64,000 nt of DNA from QHXW01 sp035297145 (GCA_035297145.1 DATGZN010000026.1:185101-249100), one strand, 5' to 3'. Shown: positions 43,670-52,511, numbered from the stretch's first letter. Program-made: numbers and translations. The notes: generated from the letters alone by a model not told the origin.

Positions 43670-45183
43670 CCCTCCAGCCAGCCTTCACCCTTGACTCCCG
43701 CGCCCAAAACATCGAGCGCCTCCGCCGCGAGACCTTCGACGTCCTCATTCTTGGCGGCGGCATCAACGGCGCCGGAATCGCGCGCGATCTCGCCATGCGC
43801 GGCGCCAAAGTGGCCCTGGTCGAGCAACGCCACTTCGCGTCCGGCACCAGCGGCAAGAACTCGCAGCTCATTCACGGCGGCCTGCGCTATCTGAAACAGC
43901 TCCAGTTTCATCTGGTGCGCGAATCGCTGTACGAGCGCGCCACACTGCTCCACCTCGCTCCGCATCTGGTCACGCCGCAGCCGTTTCTCATGCCCATGTA
44001 TGGATGGCCGGCGCGCCTGTTCTACGGCGCCGGTCTCACACTCTACGATCTTCTAGCTGGTCGCGGCAACGTCGGCCGCCACCGCGTGCTCTCCGCCGAC
44101 GAAGTGACAAGGCTCGAGCCCGGCTTTGCGCTCCAAGGCTTGACGCACGGCGCCATCTTCTACGATTGCCAGGTGAATTCCGCGCGATTCGTGATCGAGA
44201 ACGTCTGGGATGCCGCCCGCCTCGGCGCAACCATCGTGAACTACTCGCGCGCACGGCGCGAAGGCGCCGCTGTCTCCGTCACCGACATGCTCTCCGGTGA
44301 CGCCTTCCCGGTCCGGGCCGCCCATCTGGTTGACGCCACCGGCCCGTGGGAGCCTGGTCTGCGCCTCGTGCGCGGCTCGCATATCGTGATTCCGCGCGTC
44401 AACGCCAGCGACAACGCTGTGGCATATTTCGAAGAATCGGGCCGCATCATTTTCGTGATTCCCTGGGGCAGCGCGCGCCAGTTGTCGCTCGTAGGCACCA
44501 CGGATGTCGATCACGCCGGCGGTCCCGATAGCGTCCGCATCTCCGCCGAGGAAACCGGATATCTGCTGCGCATCGTACGCCAGCTCTTCCCCTCGGCGCG
44601 CGACACCGAGCCGATTTCCACGTTCAGCTCATTGCGCCCGCTCGTTCCGGCCCCCGGCTCCGCGACCAGAGCCAGCCGCGAGCACCGCATCTGGAAGGAT
44701 GACGACGGCGTGGTGCACGTGGCCGGCGGCAAGTACACAACCTACCGCGCCATGAGCGCCGAAGCCGCCGATCTGATTCTGCCCGCCGAATCGAAGACCG
44801 CCACGACGCCGCTAGGCGGCAACACCGCGGAGCACGTTAACGAGTTGATCGCGTCCGCCGACGCCTTGGCCGCCAGGCACGCCTTGACCCGCGACGAAGC
44901 GACACTCGCGATCCGCAATTATGGCGTGCAGGCGCCGCATGTTCTCGCGATGCTCCCTGAAACCGCGCCACCCGGCCTCACGCGACTTGAATGCGCGCAA
45001 ATCGCCTTCGCCGCAAACCACGAGATGGCGCAGGGCTTCGCCGATCTGATGTTCGTCTCGACCTACTGGGGTTACGAACGGAAATGGACGCGCGAAAACG
45101 TGGCGCCCTTCGCTGCCGAAATGGCCCGCCACCTCGGCTGGGACGCTGTGCGCACGGAACAAGAAATCTCGCAGCTCGTGTAG
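43666..45183 (+). CDS. glpD: Glycerol-3-phosphate dehydrogenase (FAD-dependent)
   Basis: A GTG at 43666 overlaps the preceding stop as GTGA and gives 505 residues; longer in-frame starts would run back into the membrane-protein gene. The FAD motif is ILGGGINGAGIARDLAMRGA near residue 28. SGTSGKNSQLIHGGLRYL, GRIIFVIPWGSARQLSLVGT, STFSSLRPLVPAPGSATRAS and HVAGGKYTTYRAMS are family signatures. The C-terminal helical domain ends with RTEQEISQLV. The enzyme oxidises glycerol-3-phosphate to dihydroxyacetone phosphate at the membrane. It is convergent with tyrA, with no spacer. Confidence 0.93.
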   Translation: MTLQPAFTLDSRAQNIERLRRETFDVLILGGGINGAGIARDLAMRGAKVALVEQRHFASGTSGKNSQLIHGGLRYLKQLQFHLVRESLYERATLLHLAPHLVTPQPFLMPMYGWPARLFYGAGLTLYDLLAGRGNVGRHRVLSADEVTRLEPGFALQGLTHGAIFYDCQVNSARFVIENVWDAARLGATIVNYSRARREGAAVSVTDMLSGDAFPVRAAHLVDATGPWEPGLRLVRGSHIVIPRVNASDNAVAYFEESGRIIFVIPWGSARQLSLVGTTDVDHAGGPDSVRISAEETGYLLRIVRQLFPSARDTEPISTFSSLRPLVPAPGSATRASREHRIWKDDDGVVHVAGGKYTTYRAMSAEAADLILPAESKTATTPLGGNTAEHVNELIASADALAARHALTRDEATLAIRNYGVQAPHVLAMLPETAPPGLTRLECAQIAFAANHEMAQGFADLMFVSTYWGYERKWTRENVAPFAAEMARHLGWDAVRTEQEISQLV

Positions 45184-46017
45184 CTACTTCCGCAACGTCG
45201 CCGCCAACGCCGCCGCGATCTCGAACTCGCCCTCGATTTCGCGCGTGCGCAGATTGTCGCGCAGGTGCTCCAGCTTGTTGATGTACGCGCCGAGCGCCTG
45301 CTCGATGGGCCCGCTATTCGTCGCCAGAATATCCCGCCACAGCTCGAACGAGCTCAACGCGAGGCGCGTCGAGTCCCGGAGTCCCGGCCCGGCCACCGAC
45401 AGGTTGTCCCCGGCATGCTCGGCGACCGTCGCGGCTAGCGCTGTCGCCACCAGTTGCGGAAGATGCGACGTGAAGGAAACGATCCGATCGTGCTCCACCG
45501 CATTCAGCATCACTGGCAGCGCCCCAATGCGGCGAAGCCATTCCACAAATTCCGTGGTACGCGGCGCTTCGAGCGTCCGCGAGTCCTCCGGCGTCAGCAC
45601 ATAGGTGCGCCCGCGGAACAGATCGGCATCCGCTTCCGCCACGCCGCGTTTCTCTTTGCCCGCCATGGGATGGCCGCCGAGAAACAGGCTGCGCCTCAGA
45701 TGCAGCCTCGCCGCGGCGACGATGGCGCTCTTGGTGCTGCCCGCATCCGTAATCAGCGTGCCCGGCCCCACGAGGTCATCGATGCGCCGTAGCGTATCCA
45801 GAATGCGCCCGATGGGTTGTGCCAGATAGACCAGATCCGCACGCGCCGCCGCATCGGCGAGCGGCAAACCCTCATCAATCGCGCCGCGCTCGACGGCTGC
45901 CTCGATCGTCGCCGGCGAACTGACACCCAGAATAGTGCCGCCGAACCCTGCTTTCTTCAGCGCCAGGCCGAACGAGCCGCCGATCAGCCCTACGCCAACG
46001 ATCGCTACTGTTTGCAT
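45184..46017 (-). CDS. tyrA: Prephenate dehydrogenase
   Basis: A 277-residue protein. The NAD fold is VAIVGVGLIGGSFGLALKKA. TDAGSTKSAIV, FLGGHPMAGKEKRGV and VSFTSHLPQLVATALA are the dehydrogenase motifs, with the catalytic histidine region in GGHPMAG. The C-terminal helical dimerisation domain contains the DSTRLALSS element. No ACT domain follows, so tyrosine feedback by that route is not expected. It ends the minus-strand aromatic operon, 6 bp after aroF. Confidence 0.93.
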   Translation of the reverse strand: MQTVAIVGVGLIGGSFGLALKKAGFGGTILGVSSPATIEAAVERGAIDEGLPLADAAARADLVYLAQPIGRILDTLRRIDDLVGPGTLITDAGSTKSAIVAAARLHLRRSLFLGGHPMAGKEKRGVAEADADLFRGRTYVLTPEDSRTLEAPRTTEFVEWLRRIGALPVMLNAVEHDRIVSFTSHLPQLVATALAATVAEHAGDNLSVAGPGLRDSTRLALSSFELWRDILATNSGPIEQALGAYINKLEHLRDNLRTREIEGEFEIAAALAATLRK

Positions 46018-46023
46018 GGCCGG

Positions 46024-47052
46024 CTAAATCACCCGTCCCACCGCCGGCGCGATCATGCGCAGTTGCGCCATCAGCTCGGTGAACTGTGCGGGGTGCAATG
46101 ACTGTGCTCCGTCGCTGAGCGCGTGATCCGGATCCGGATGCACCTCCAGCAGCAGCCCGTCCGCACCCGCGGCCAGCGCGGCCCGCGCCATCGGCGCCAC
46201 TTTATCGCGACGCCCCGTGCCATGCGATGGGTCGGCCACAATGGGCAGGTGCGACAGCTTCTTCACCACCGGAATGGCTGAGATGTCCATGGTGTTGCGC
46301 GTGTAGTTCTCAAATGTGCGGATGCCGCGCTCGCACAGAATCACGTTGTAATTCCCGCCGGCGAGAATGTATTCCGCGGAAAGAAGCAGTTCCTCGATGG
46401 TTGCGGAAATGCCGCGCTTCAACAGCACCGGCTTGGACTGCCGGCCCAGCTCGCGCAGCAGATTGAAATTCTGCATGTTGCGCGCGCCCACTTGCAGGAT
46501 GTCCGCATACTGGCTCACCAGCGGGATCTGCGTAAGGTCCATCACCTCGCTCACCACGAGCAGGCTGTGGTGATCCGCGGCCTCGCGCATCATGGCGAGC
46601 CCCGCCTCGCCCAGCCCCTGAAAGCTGTACGGCGACGTGCGCGGCTTGAACGCACCCCCGCGAATCACGTTCGCTCCCTCACGCGCCACAATCTCAGCCG
46701 AGCGTTCGATCTGCTCGCGGCTCTCCACACTGCACGGCCCCGCCATCACCACCACGCGCTCGCCGCCGATCTCCACCGCCGGATCGCCGTTGCGCGCCAC
46801 GCGCACGATGGTTCCTCCCGGCCGGAAAGTCCTGCTCGCCAGCTTGTACGGTGAAATGATGCGGTGGGCTTCTTTGACTCCTTCCATCACCTCGAACGCG
46901 GCGACGTCGAATTCGTCCTTGCCGCCTACGCCACCGAGCACCGTATGCAGCACGCCGGTCGAGCGATGGACGTCAAAGCCCAGCTCCACCAACCGGTCGA
47001 TCACCCCTTGAATCTGCGCCTCGCTGGCGCCCTCCTGCATCACAACGAGCAT
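46024..47052 (-). CDS. aroF: DAHP synthase with N-terminal ferredoxin-like domain
   Basis: A 342-residue protein of the type I-beta class. Residues 1-80 are a ferredoxin-like regulatory domain (MLVVMQEGASEAQIQGVIDR, HTVLGGVGGKDEFDVAAFEV). The barrel has VVMAGPCSVESREQI, GGAFKPRTSPYSFQGLGEAG, QVGARNMQNFNLLRELG, VLLKRGISATIEELLLSAEY and VADPSHGTGRRDKV. It condenses phosphoenolpyruvate and erythrose-4-phosphate, the first step of the shikimate pathway. The gene starts directly after chorismate mutase in the operon. Confidence 0.94.
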   Translation of the reverse strand: MLVVMQEGASEAQIQGVIDRLVELGFDVHRSTGVLHTVLGGVGGKDEFDVAAFEVMEGVKEAHRIISPYKLASRTFRPGGTIVRVARNGDPAVEIGGERVVVMAGPCSVESREQIERSAEIVAREGANVIRGGAFKPRTSPYSFQGLGEAGLAMMREAADHHSLLVVSEVMDLTQIPLVSQYADILQVGARNMQNFNLLRELGRQSKPVLLKRGISATIEELLLSAEYILAGGNYNVILCERGIRTFENYTRNTMDISAIPVVKKLSHLPIVADPSHGTGRRDKVAPMARAALAAGADGLLLEVHPDPDHALSDGAQSLHPAQFTELMAQLRMIAPAVGRVI

Positions 47053-47364
47053 TCAACTATTGTCTCCATCCCGCGGTATTTCCATCCGCAGCCGTTGCAG
47101 CGTGCGCATTTCGTCGATGATCCGCTCGAAAATGCGCCGCGCGGCATCGTGCGTCATCGGACCGCCATTGTTTTCCTCCACGTTGGCCAGCACTTCCTCT
47201 TCTCTCTTGGGCTCGTAGATGCGCATGCCGCATTCGCCTTTGATGCGCCCAATCTCTTCCACGATGCGGCTGCGTGCGTTGAGCAGATCCACCAGCTGCC
47301 GGTCCAGCGCATCGATGCGCTCGCGGCAGTCGGCCAGCGCTTTTTCGGCGGATTCCCGCGTCAC
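47053..47364 (-). CDS. Chorismate mutase, AroQ class
   Basis: A 103-residue helical protein: LADCRERIDALDRQLVDLLN, ARSRIVEEIGRIKGECGMRI, REEEVLANVEENNGG and RIFERIIDEMRTLQRLR. This is the AroQ-type helix bundle, with arginine and lysine/glutamate residues for chorismate binding in order. It converts chorismate to prephenate. It overlaps the trpA end by 4 bp and abuts aroF, so it feeds the TyrA branch from the same mRNA as DAHP synthase. Confidence 0.92.
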   Translation of the reverse strand: MTRESAEKALADCRERIDALDRQLVDLLNARSRIVEEIGRIKGECGMRIYEPKREEEVLANVEENNGGPMTHDAARRIFERIIDEMRTLQRLRMEIPRDGDNS

Positions 47365-48182
47365 CGCTCGCGCACCCCGGCCCCAGTCATCTCAAATCCA
47401 TGTTTCAGCTCGCGCGCAAAGGCCTCAAGCTGGACTTCGAGCGAAGGATTGTCGAGATTGCGCTCAATCAAGTGCACAATGGCGCTGCCCACCACCACCG
47501 CTTCCACCTGCCTCCCCAGCTCCGCCACGTGTTCCGGCCGCGAGATGCCGAATCCCACCGCCAAAGGCAGTGAGGTGATCGCCCGCATCGCGCTTACCAA
47601 AGGCGCGACCGAGCCCGAAAGCGAATCCTGCTCTCCCGTCACGCCCGCGCGCGAAACCAGGTAGACGAATCCACTCGAATATTCGGCCACCAATTTAAGG
47701 CGCCGCGGCGAACTCGTCGGCGCGGCCAGAAATACCGTGTCCAGCCCCGCGCCGCGCATCACCTTGACGTAGTCGCCCGCTTCTTCCACGCTGGCATCGG
47801 TGAGCAGACAGCCGTCGATGCCGGCCGCCGCCGCGTCTCGAGCCAGCGCCTCGAATCCGTATCGCAGCACGGGATTCAGATACGTGAACAAAAGCAGCGG
47901 CACTTCCGACCGGCCCCGTATCTCTCGCGCGATTTCCAAAATGCCGCGCAGCGTGGTCCCCGCCCGCAACGCCCGCTCACCCGCACGCTGGATCACCGGT
48001 CCATCCGCAATCGGATCGGAAAACGGCACACCCAGCTCGATCAGGTCCGCCCCGCCGCGCTCCAGCGCCTCCACCAGCTCTGGCGTACGCTCGGGCGCGG
48101 GGTCCCCGGCGGTAACGTACGCAATGAGCCCCTTGCGCCCAGAGGCGCGGAGATTCTCGAAAAGGCGTCCGATTCGCGTCAT
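47361..48182 (-). CDS. trpA: Tryptophan synthase alpha subunit
   Basis: The ATG at 48182 (MTRIGRLFENLRASGRKGLI) gives 273 residues; an upstream in-frame ATG at 48224 would read through the repeat. Motifs: AYVTAGDPAPERTPELVEAL, GADLIELGVPFSDPIADGPV (with the catalytic glutamate) and VYLVSRAGVTGEQ, then PLAVGFGISRPEHVAEL. It cleaves indoleglycerol phosphate to indole, which is channelled to TrpB. A 106-bp gap, filled with the palindromic element, separates it from trpB, which may affect relative expression. Confidence 0.94.
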   Translation of the reverse strand: MTRIGRLFENLRASGRKGLIAYVTAGDPAPERTPELVEALERGGADLIELGVPFSDPIADGPVIQRAGERALRAGTTLRGILEIAREIRGRSEVPLLLFTYLNPVLRYGFEALARDAAAAGIDGCLLTDASVEEAGDYVKVMRGAGLDTVFLAAPTSSPRRLKLVAEYSSGFVYLVSRAGVTGEQDSLSGSVAPLVSAMRAITSLPLAVGFGISRPEHVAELGRQVEAVVVGSAIVHLIERNLDNPSLEVQLEAFARELKHGFEMTGAGVRER

Positions 48183-48200
48183 GCGATCCCACCGGCAAGA

Positions 48201-48285
48201 CAAAAGACAAAAGGCAAACTGCAAAAGGCAAAAGGAAATTCGGAAAGGGAGCGTTCACTTTTGCCCCTTTGCCTTTTGTCTTTTG
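48201..48285. repeat. Palindromic CAAAAGGCAAA-type element in the trpB-trpA gap
   Basis: An 18-base arm CAAAAGACAAAAGGCAAA (48201-48218) is matched perfectly by its inverted copy at 48268-48285, with a 49-base loop. Inner copies of GCAAAAGGCAAAAGG (48221-48235) pair imperfectly with the right side, so the hairpin can extend. The transcript of the operon would fold this strongly. The motif also appears, in the other orientation, at 50084-50102. It fills the gap between the two genes almost exactly. Confidence 0.8.
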
Positions 48286-48288
48286 CCT

Positions 48289-49485
48289 TCACCGTCGGTC
48301 CAGCTCCGGAAAGTTTTCCCGATAGATATCGATGTCTTTATCTCCCCGTCCCGACACATTCACCACGAACACCTGTCCTGCCGCTTTCGGGGCTCGCGCC
48401 ACCGCCTCCGCCACCGCGTGCGCCGATTCGAGCGCCGGAATGATCCCCTCGGTCTGCGACAGCAACCGCGTCGCCTCCAGCGCAGTCCCGTCGTCCACGG
48501 AAACATATTCCGCGCGCCCATTGTCGTGCAGCCACGCGTGCTCTGGCCCCACCAGTGCGTAATCCAATCCCGCCGAGACCGAATGCGTCAGTGAGATCTG
48601 CCCATTCTCATCTTGCAGCAAGTAACTGCGGGCGCCATGCAGCACCCCTGGCGAGCCGCCCGAGAAACGCGCCGCATGCTCGCCGAGTCCTGGCCCGCGC
48701 CCGCCGGCCTCGACGCCGATGAGGCGCACATTCGCGTCCGGAATGAACGGGTGAAAGATGCCGATCGCGTTGCTTCCGCCGCCTACGCACGCAATGACGG
48801 CGTCCGGCAGACGGCCCTCGGCTTTCTGGATCTGCGCGCGCGCTTCTTCCCCGATCACTTTGTGAAATTCCCGCACCATCAGCGGATAGGGATGCGAGCC
48901 AAGCGCCGAACCCAGCAAATAATGCGTGGTTGAGACATTCGTCACCCAATCGCGCATGGCCTCGCTGATGGCGTCTTTGAGCGTCCGGCTGCCGTTGGTC
49001 ACGCTTACGACCTTTGCCCCGAGCAGCCGCATGCGGAACACGTTCAGCCGCTGCCGCCGCATGTCCTCTTCACCCATGTACACGACGCACTCGAACCCGA
49101 ATAGTGCGCAAACCGTCGCCGTCGCCACGCCGTGCTGCCCCGCTCCGGTCTCGGCAATGATCCTCTTTTTCCCCATGCGCCGCGCCAGCAGCGCCTGCCC
49201 CAGGCAGTTGTTGATCTTGTGCGCGCCGGTATGCAGCAGGTCTTCGCGCTTCAAATAGATGCGCGCGCCGCCAAGTTTCTTGGTCAGGCCGCGCGCAAAA
49301 TACAGCGGTGTCGGCCGCCCCGCGTAAGTGCCCAGCAGTTCGTCCAGCTCGCTCCGAAATGCTGGGTCCTCGCGCGCCTCTAAAAATGTGCGCTCCAGTT
49401 CCTCGAGCGGCGACATCAACACCTCGGGCACGTACCGCCCGCCGTAGGTTCCGAAATGTCCACCCGAATCCGGCTGCGAGCTCAT
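48289..49485 (-). CDS. trpB: Tryptophan synthase beta subunit
   Basis: The ATG at 49485 (MSSQPDSGGHFGTYGGRYVP) gives 398 residues. The start overlaps the trpF stop as ATGA. Motifs: RPTPLYFARGLTKKLGG, LKREDLLHTGAHKINNCLGQ (with the pyridoxal-phosphate lysine in HKINN), ETGAGQHGVATATVCALFG, YMGEEDMRRQRLNVFRMRLL, CVGGGSNAIGIFHPF and SAGLDYALVGPEHAWL. It joins indole and serine to make tryptophan. Length and motifs are the standard TrpB1 type. Confidence 0.95.
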   Translation of the reverse strand: MSSQPDSGGHFGTYGGRYVPEVLMSPLEELERTFLEAREDPAFRSELDELLGTYAGRPTPLYFARGLTKKLGGARIYLKREDLLHTGAHKINNCLGQALLARRMGKKRIIAETGAGQHGVATATVCALFGFECVVYMGEEDMRRQRLNVFRMRLLGAKVVSVTNGSRTLKDAISEAMRDWVTNVSTTHYLLGSALGSHPYPLMVREFHKVIGEEARAQIQKAEGRLPDAVIACVGGGSNAIGIFHPFIPDANVRLIGVEAGGRGPGLGEHAARFSGGSPGVLHGARSYLLQDENGQISLTHSVSAGLDYALVGPEHAWLHDNGRAEYVSVDDGTALEATRLLSQTEGIIPALESAHAVAEAVARAPKAAGQVFVVNVSGRGDKDIDIYRENFPELDRR

Positions 49486-50063
49486 GCGGAAAGCGCCGCC
49501 TTCAGAAATTGCGTCATCTTGACGTGGTCCTTCCTGCCTGGTGTGCTTTCGAGGCGCGAGCACGCGTCCACACCCCACGGCCGCGCCTGTTCAATCGCCT
49601 TGCCGACGTTGGTCGCGTCCAGCCCTCCCGCGACGATCACTTTCCGTGCAATTCCCACCGCGAGCGTCCAGTCAAATGCCACCCCGTTCGCCGCGCCGTC
49701 CAGCAACAGCGCTTCTGACGGATATTGATCGAGCGCCGCCCGGTCGAAGTGAGTGCCAATCCGAATCGCCTTCCAAACGCGCAATCCCTCGGGAAAGTCG
49801 CTGCCCGTTTCATGCCCATGCAATTGCACCACGTCGAGCCCCGTGTCCCCCGCGATCGCCGTCACCAGGTCCGGCTTCTCATCCACAAAAACGCCCACTT
49901 TGTACACGTCCCCCGGCACCTTGGCGATTATCGCCCGTGCCGCTTCCGGCTTGATATACCGCGGGCTGCCCGGCCAGAAATTAAATCCCAACGCCCGCGC
50001 GCCGCCCTCGATTGCTGCCAGCGCGTCCTCCGGATTCGTGATGCCGCAGATCTTCACCATCAT
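49482..50063 (-). CDS. trpF: Phosphoribosylanthranilate isomerase
   Basis: From the ATG at 50063 (MMVKICGITNPEDALAAIEG) the protein has 193 residues; a longer frame upstream is read through the repeat. Motifs: KICGITNPEDA, GARALGFNFWPGSPRYI, VGVFVDEK, VVQLHGHETG and VIVAGGLDATNVGKAI, GVDACSRLESTPGRKDH. It is a small TIM barrel for the third step of the tryptophan branch. The stop overlaps trpB by 4 bp, and trpC is separated by a short gap with the repeat motif. Confidence 0.93.
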   Translation of the reverse strand: MMVKICGITNPEDALAAIEGGARALGFNFWPGSPRYIKPEAARAIIAKVPGDVYKVGVFVDEKPDLVTAIAGDTGLDVVQLHGHETGSDFPEGLRVWKAIRIGTHFDRAALDQYPSEALLLDGAANGVAFDWTLAVGIARKVIVAGGLDATNVGKAIEQARPWGVDACSRLESTPGRKDHVKMTQFLKAALSA

Positions 50064-50083
50064 GAACGAACTGCTTCCGAATT

Positions 50084-50102
50084 CCCTTTTGCCTTTTGCC
50101 TT
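50084..50102. repeat. CCTTTTGCCTTTTGCC-type motif in the trpC-trpF gap
   Basis: The 19 bases cccttttgccttttgcctt are the reverse complement of the inner repeat at 48221-48235, and the following bases (attcggaa on the complementary strand) match too. It lies in the only other gap of this operon, just upstream of trpF. Here it is a single arm, not a full palindrome. Confidence 0.7.
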
Positions 50103-50106
50103 CCCC

Positions 50107-50898
50107 TCATGCCGACCCCAATAGGGCGCGCAGCGCCGCTTCCGGATCCGCCGCCCGCAGCAGATGCTCGCCAACCAGAAACGCGTCAAACCCCGCGCCC
50201 TCTAGCCGCCGGATGTCCCCGAGCGAGTGAATCCCGCTCTCGCTGATCTTCAGAATGCCGTGCGGAATCTTCTCCGCCAGCCGCAGAGAAGTTTCGAGCG
50301 TCACCTCGAACGTTCTCAAATCCCGATTGTTTACGCCGATGATGTCCGCCCCTGCCCCGAGTGCCGTCTCGAGCTCCCGCCGGTCGTGAACCTCGACAAG
50401 CGCCGCCATCTCGAAGCGCGCGGCCGATTCCCGCAAATCGCGGATCTCCTGCTCCTCCAGAATTGCCGCGATCAGCAGAATGGCGTCAGCGCCATGCGCC
50501 GCCGCTTCCACCACGTGATACTCATTCAGCGTGAAATCTTTGCGCAGCACCGGTACCGCCGATGCCGTCCGGGCCGCTACCAGATGTTCCAGTTTTCCCT
50601 GGAAGAACGGCTCGTCCGTCAGCACCGAAAGCGCCGCCGCTCCGCCTTGTTCGTACTGCTTGGCCAGGCCCACCGGATCGAAATCTTCCCGCAACAGTCC
50701 CTTACTGGGGGACACTTTCTTGATCTCCGCAATCACAGCCGGCGAGCGCCCCAACAGCGCCGCACGGAAGCCACGCCGCGATCCCCGTGTTTCCTCGGCC
50801 AACCGCTCCAACTCCGTCCGCAGCGTCGTTGCACGGGAATAGTCCTCCCGCTTGCGGGCGACAATTCGAGCCAGAATGTCCGGAACGGTGTCGATCAA
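50107..50898 (-). CDS. trpC: Indole-3-glycerol-phosphate synthase
   Basis: The TTG at 50898 with a GAAGGA box about seven bases upstream (ILARIVARKREDYSRA follows) is preferred; the ATG at 50931 would add 11 residues with no conservation. Motifs: PAVIAEIKKVSPSKGLLREDF, YEQGGAAALSVLTDEPFFQG, VPVLRKDFTLNEYHVVEAA, GADAILLIAAIL, IIGVNNRDLRTFEV, SESGIHSLGDIRRL and FLVGEHLLRAADPEAAL. It is the first gene of the minus-strand aromatic operon; no trpD or trpE is present before it. Confidence 0.93.
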   Translation of the reverse strand: MIDTVPDILARIVARKREDYSRATTLRTELERLAEETRGSRRGFRAALLGRSPAVIAEIKKVSPSKGLLREDFDPVGLAKQYEQGGAAALSVLTDEPFFQGKLEHLVAARTASAVPVLRKDFTLNEYHVVEAAAHGADAILLIAAILEEQEIRDLRESAARFEMAALVEVHDRRELETALGAGADIIGVNNRDLRTFEVTLETSLRLAEKIPHGILKISESGIHSLGDIRRLEGAGFDAFLVGEHLLRAADPEAALRALLGSA

Positions 50899-51016
50899 AA
50901 CGGTCCTTCGATTTATTGTCCATCGTATCAAACCGGAAACTCCGGTTAGATCAGTTTAAGCTCTTGTAGTATGCTGGTGTTTACAAGTAAAAATTGGACC
51001 ATGGAGGATTCTGCTT

Positions 51017-52177
51017 ATGCCCACCCGGCTTAAGACCGCAGCTTTGTCTGCCGCGGCTCTCCTGCTCTGCACCTGCGCGGCTTTTGCCCAGGTCGCTTCG
51101 CTCGAAGGGGACGTCAAAGATCAGAACGGCCAGCCGCTCAAGGGCGCGCTGGTGAAAATCGATCGCATCGATATCAAAGGTCATTACCAGGTCAAGAGCG
51201 ATAAGAAAGGCCACTATTTTCATACCGGGCTCCCTCTTGGCACCTACAAGGTGACTCTCGAAGTGGACGGTAAGGACGTGGACAACGTGAATGGCGTCCA
51301 TCTTGGCCTCGGCGACAACCCGCCTGTCAATTTCAGCATGAAAGAGACTCAGCAGCGCCAGCAGTCACTCCAACAAGCGGCTGCATCGGGTACGCTCTCC
51401 AAGGAGCAGGAGCGCGGCATGTCGGCCGAGCAGAAAGCCGCTCTCGAAAAGGCCACCAAGGAGCGCGAATCCGCGCTGGCAAAGAATAAAGCCCTCAATG
51501 ACCTCTTCAATCAAGGTATGGCCGCCGTGCAAGCACAGCAGTGGGACGCGGCCATTGCGGCATTCAACAAAGCCAATGAGATGGATCCCAAGCAGGTCGT
51601 CATCTGGGCGCGCCTCGCCGATGCCTACATGCAATCCGGTGCCACAAAGACCGGCGCCGATCAGCAGGCCGCTTATGACAAAGGCCTCGAAGCTTTCACC
51701 AAGTCCATCGAGCTGAAGCCGGATGACGCCGCGTATCACAACAACTATGCCCTGGCTCTGGTGAAGGCTAAGAAGATTCCCGAGGCACAGGCGGAGTTGA
51801 CCAAGGCCGCGCAGATGGATCCCTCGAACGCCGGCAGGTACTACTACAATCTAGGCGCGGTGCTGGTAAACGTAGGTCAGAACGAAGCCGCCGGCCAGGC
51901 GTTCAAGAAGGCCATCGATATCGATCCGAATTACGCCGATGCGCAATATCAATACGGCATGTATCTGCTGGGCCTGATGAAAATAGCTCCCGATGGCAAG
52001 GTCACCCCAGCCGACGGCACCAAGGAAGCCCTCCAGAAATATCTCGAGCTGAAACCCACCGGACCGTTTGCCGAATCCGCTAAGGGCGCGCTAGCGTCGA
52101 TTGAAGGGACCGTGGCCACGTCATACGAGAACCCGGACGCCGCCAAGAACAAGAAGGGCAAGAAGAAGAGTAATTAA
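51017..52177 (+). CDS. Exported TPR protein with N-terminal carboxypeptidase-regulatory-like domain
   Basis: A 386-residue protein with ATG 51017 and an AUGGAGGA box upstream. A signal peptide (LKTAALSAAALLLCTCAAFAQ) is followed by a beta-sandwich domain near residues 25-95 (VASLEGDVKDQNGQPLKGAL, GHYFHTGLPLGTYKVTLEVD). A charged coiled-coil-like linker rich in glutamine/lysine follows. Three or four TPR units fill residues about 165-330 (DLFNQGMAAVQAQQWDAAIA, AYHNNYALALVKAKKIPEAQ, GRYYYNLGAVLVNVGQ). The protein ends in a lysine-rich tail. Role probably in envelope protein interactions. Confidence 0.85.
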   Translation: MPTRLKTAALSAAALLLCTCAAFAQVASLEGDVKDQNGQPLKGALVKIDRIDIKGHYQVKSDKKGHYFHTGLPLGTYKVTLEVDGKDVDNVNGVHLGLGDNPPVNFSMKETQQRQQSLQQAAASGTLSKEQERGMSAEQKAALEKATKERESALAKNKALNDLFNQGMAAVQAQQWDAAIAAFNKANEMDPKQVVIWARLADAYMQSGATKTGADQQAAYDKGLEAFTKSIELKPDDAAYHNNYALALVKAKKIPEAQAELTKAAQMDPSNAGRYYYNLGAVLVNVGQNEAAGQAFKKAIDIDPNYADAQYQYGMYLLGLMKIAPDGKVTPADGTKEALQKYLELKPTGPFAESAKGALASIEGTVATSYENPDAAKNKKGKKKSN

Positions 52178-52229
52178 TCCGGTGCAGCCGCTGCTGGCGC
52201 CTACGCCCGGCCCGTGAAGGGCTTCAGAC

Positions 52230-52511
52230 ATGTTCCGCTTTGTCTTCCGTTTTCTACTGCTGCTGGTCTTTTTCGCCTTCCTTCGGTACGTGATTACTAC
52301 CGTTGCACGCGTCTTCTCGCAGACCATGCGGTCTCAGTCCTCGCGCCCGCCCGGCGAGCGGGTTCCCAAAAGCGAATTGGGCGGCGAATTGAAACAGGAT
52401 CCGGTCTGCGGAACGTTTGTCCTTGCCACTTCGTCTGTCAAGAAAACTGTCAATGGCGAGCTGGTTCATTTCTGCTCGGTTGCGTGCCGCGACAAATTTC
52501 GGGTGGCTTGA
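52230..52511 (+). CDS. Membrane-anchored TRASH/YHS-like metal-binding protein
   Basis: A 93-residue protein. A transmembrane anchor (MFRFVFRFLLLLVFFAFLRY) is followed by a linker and the C-terminal DPVCGTFV, then VNGELVHFCSVACRDKF. The cysteine set (CGTFV, HFC, AC) resembles TRASH/YHS metal-binding treble clefs. The span and metal motif suggest a small metal-handling protein in the inner membrane. The stop sits inside a 19-bp tandem repeat. Confidence 0.7.
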   Translation: MFRFVFRFLLLLVFFAFLRYVITTVARVFSQTMRSQSSRPPGERVPKSELGGELKQDPVCGTFVLATSSVKKTVNGELVHFCSVACRDKFRVA

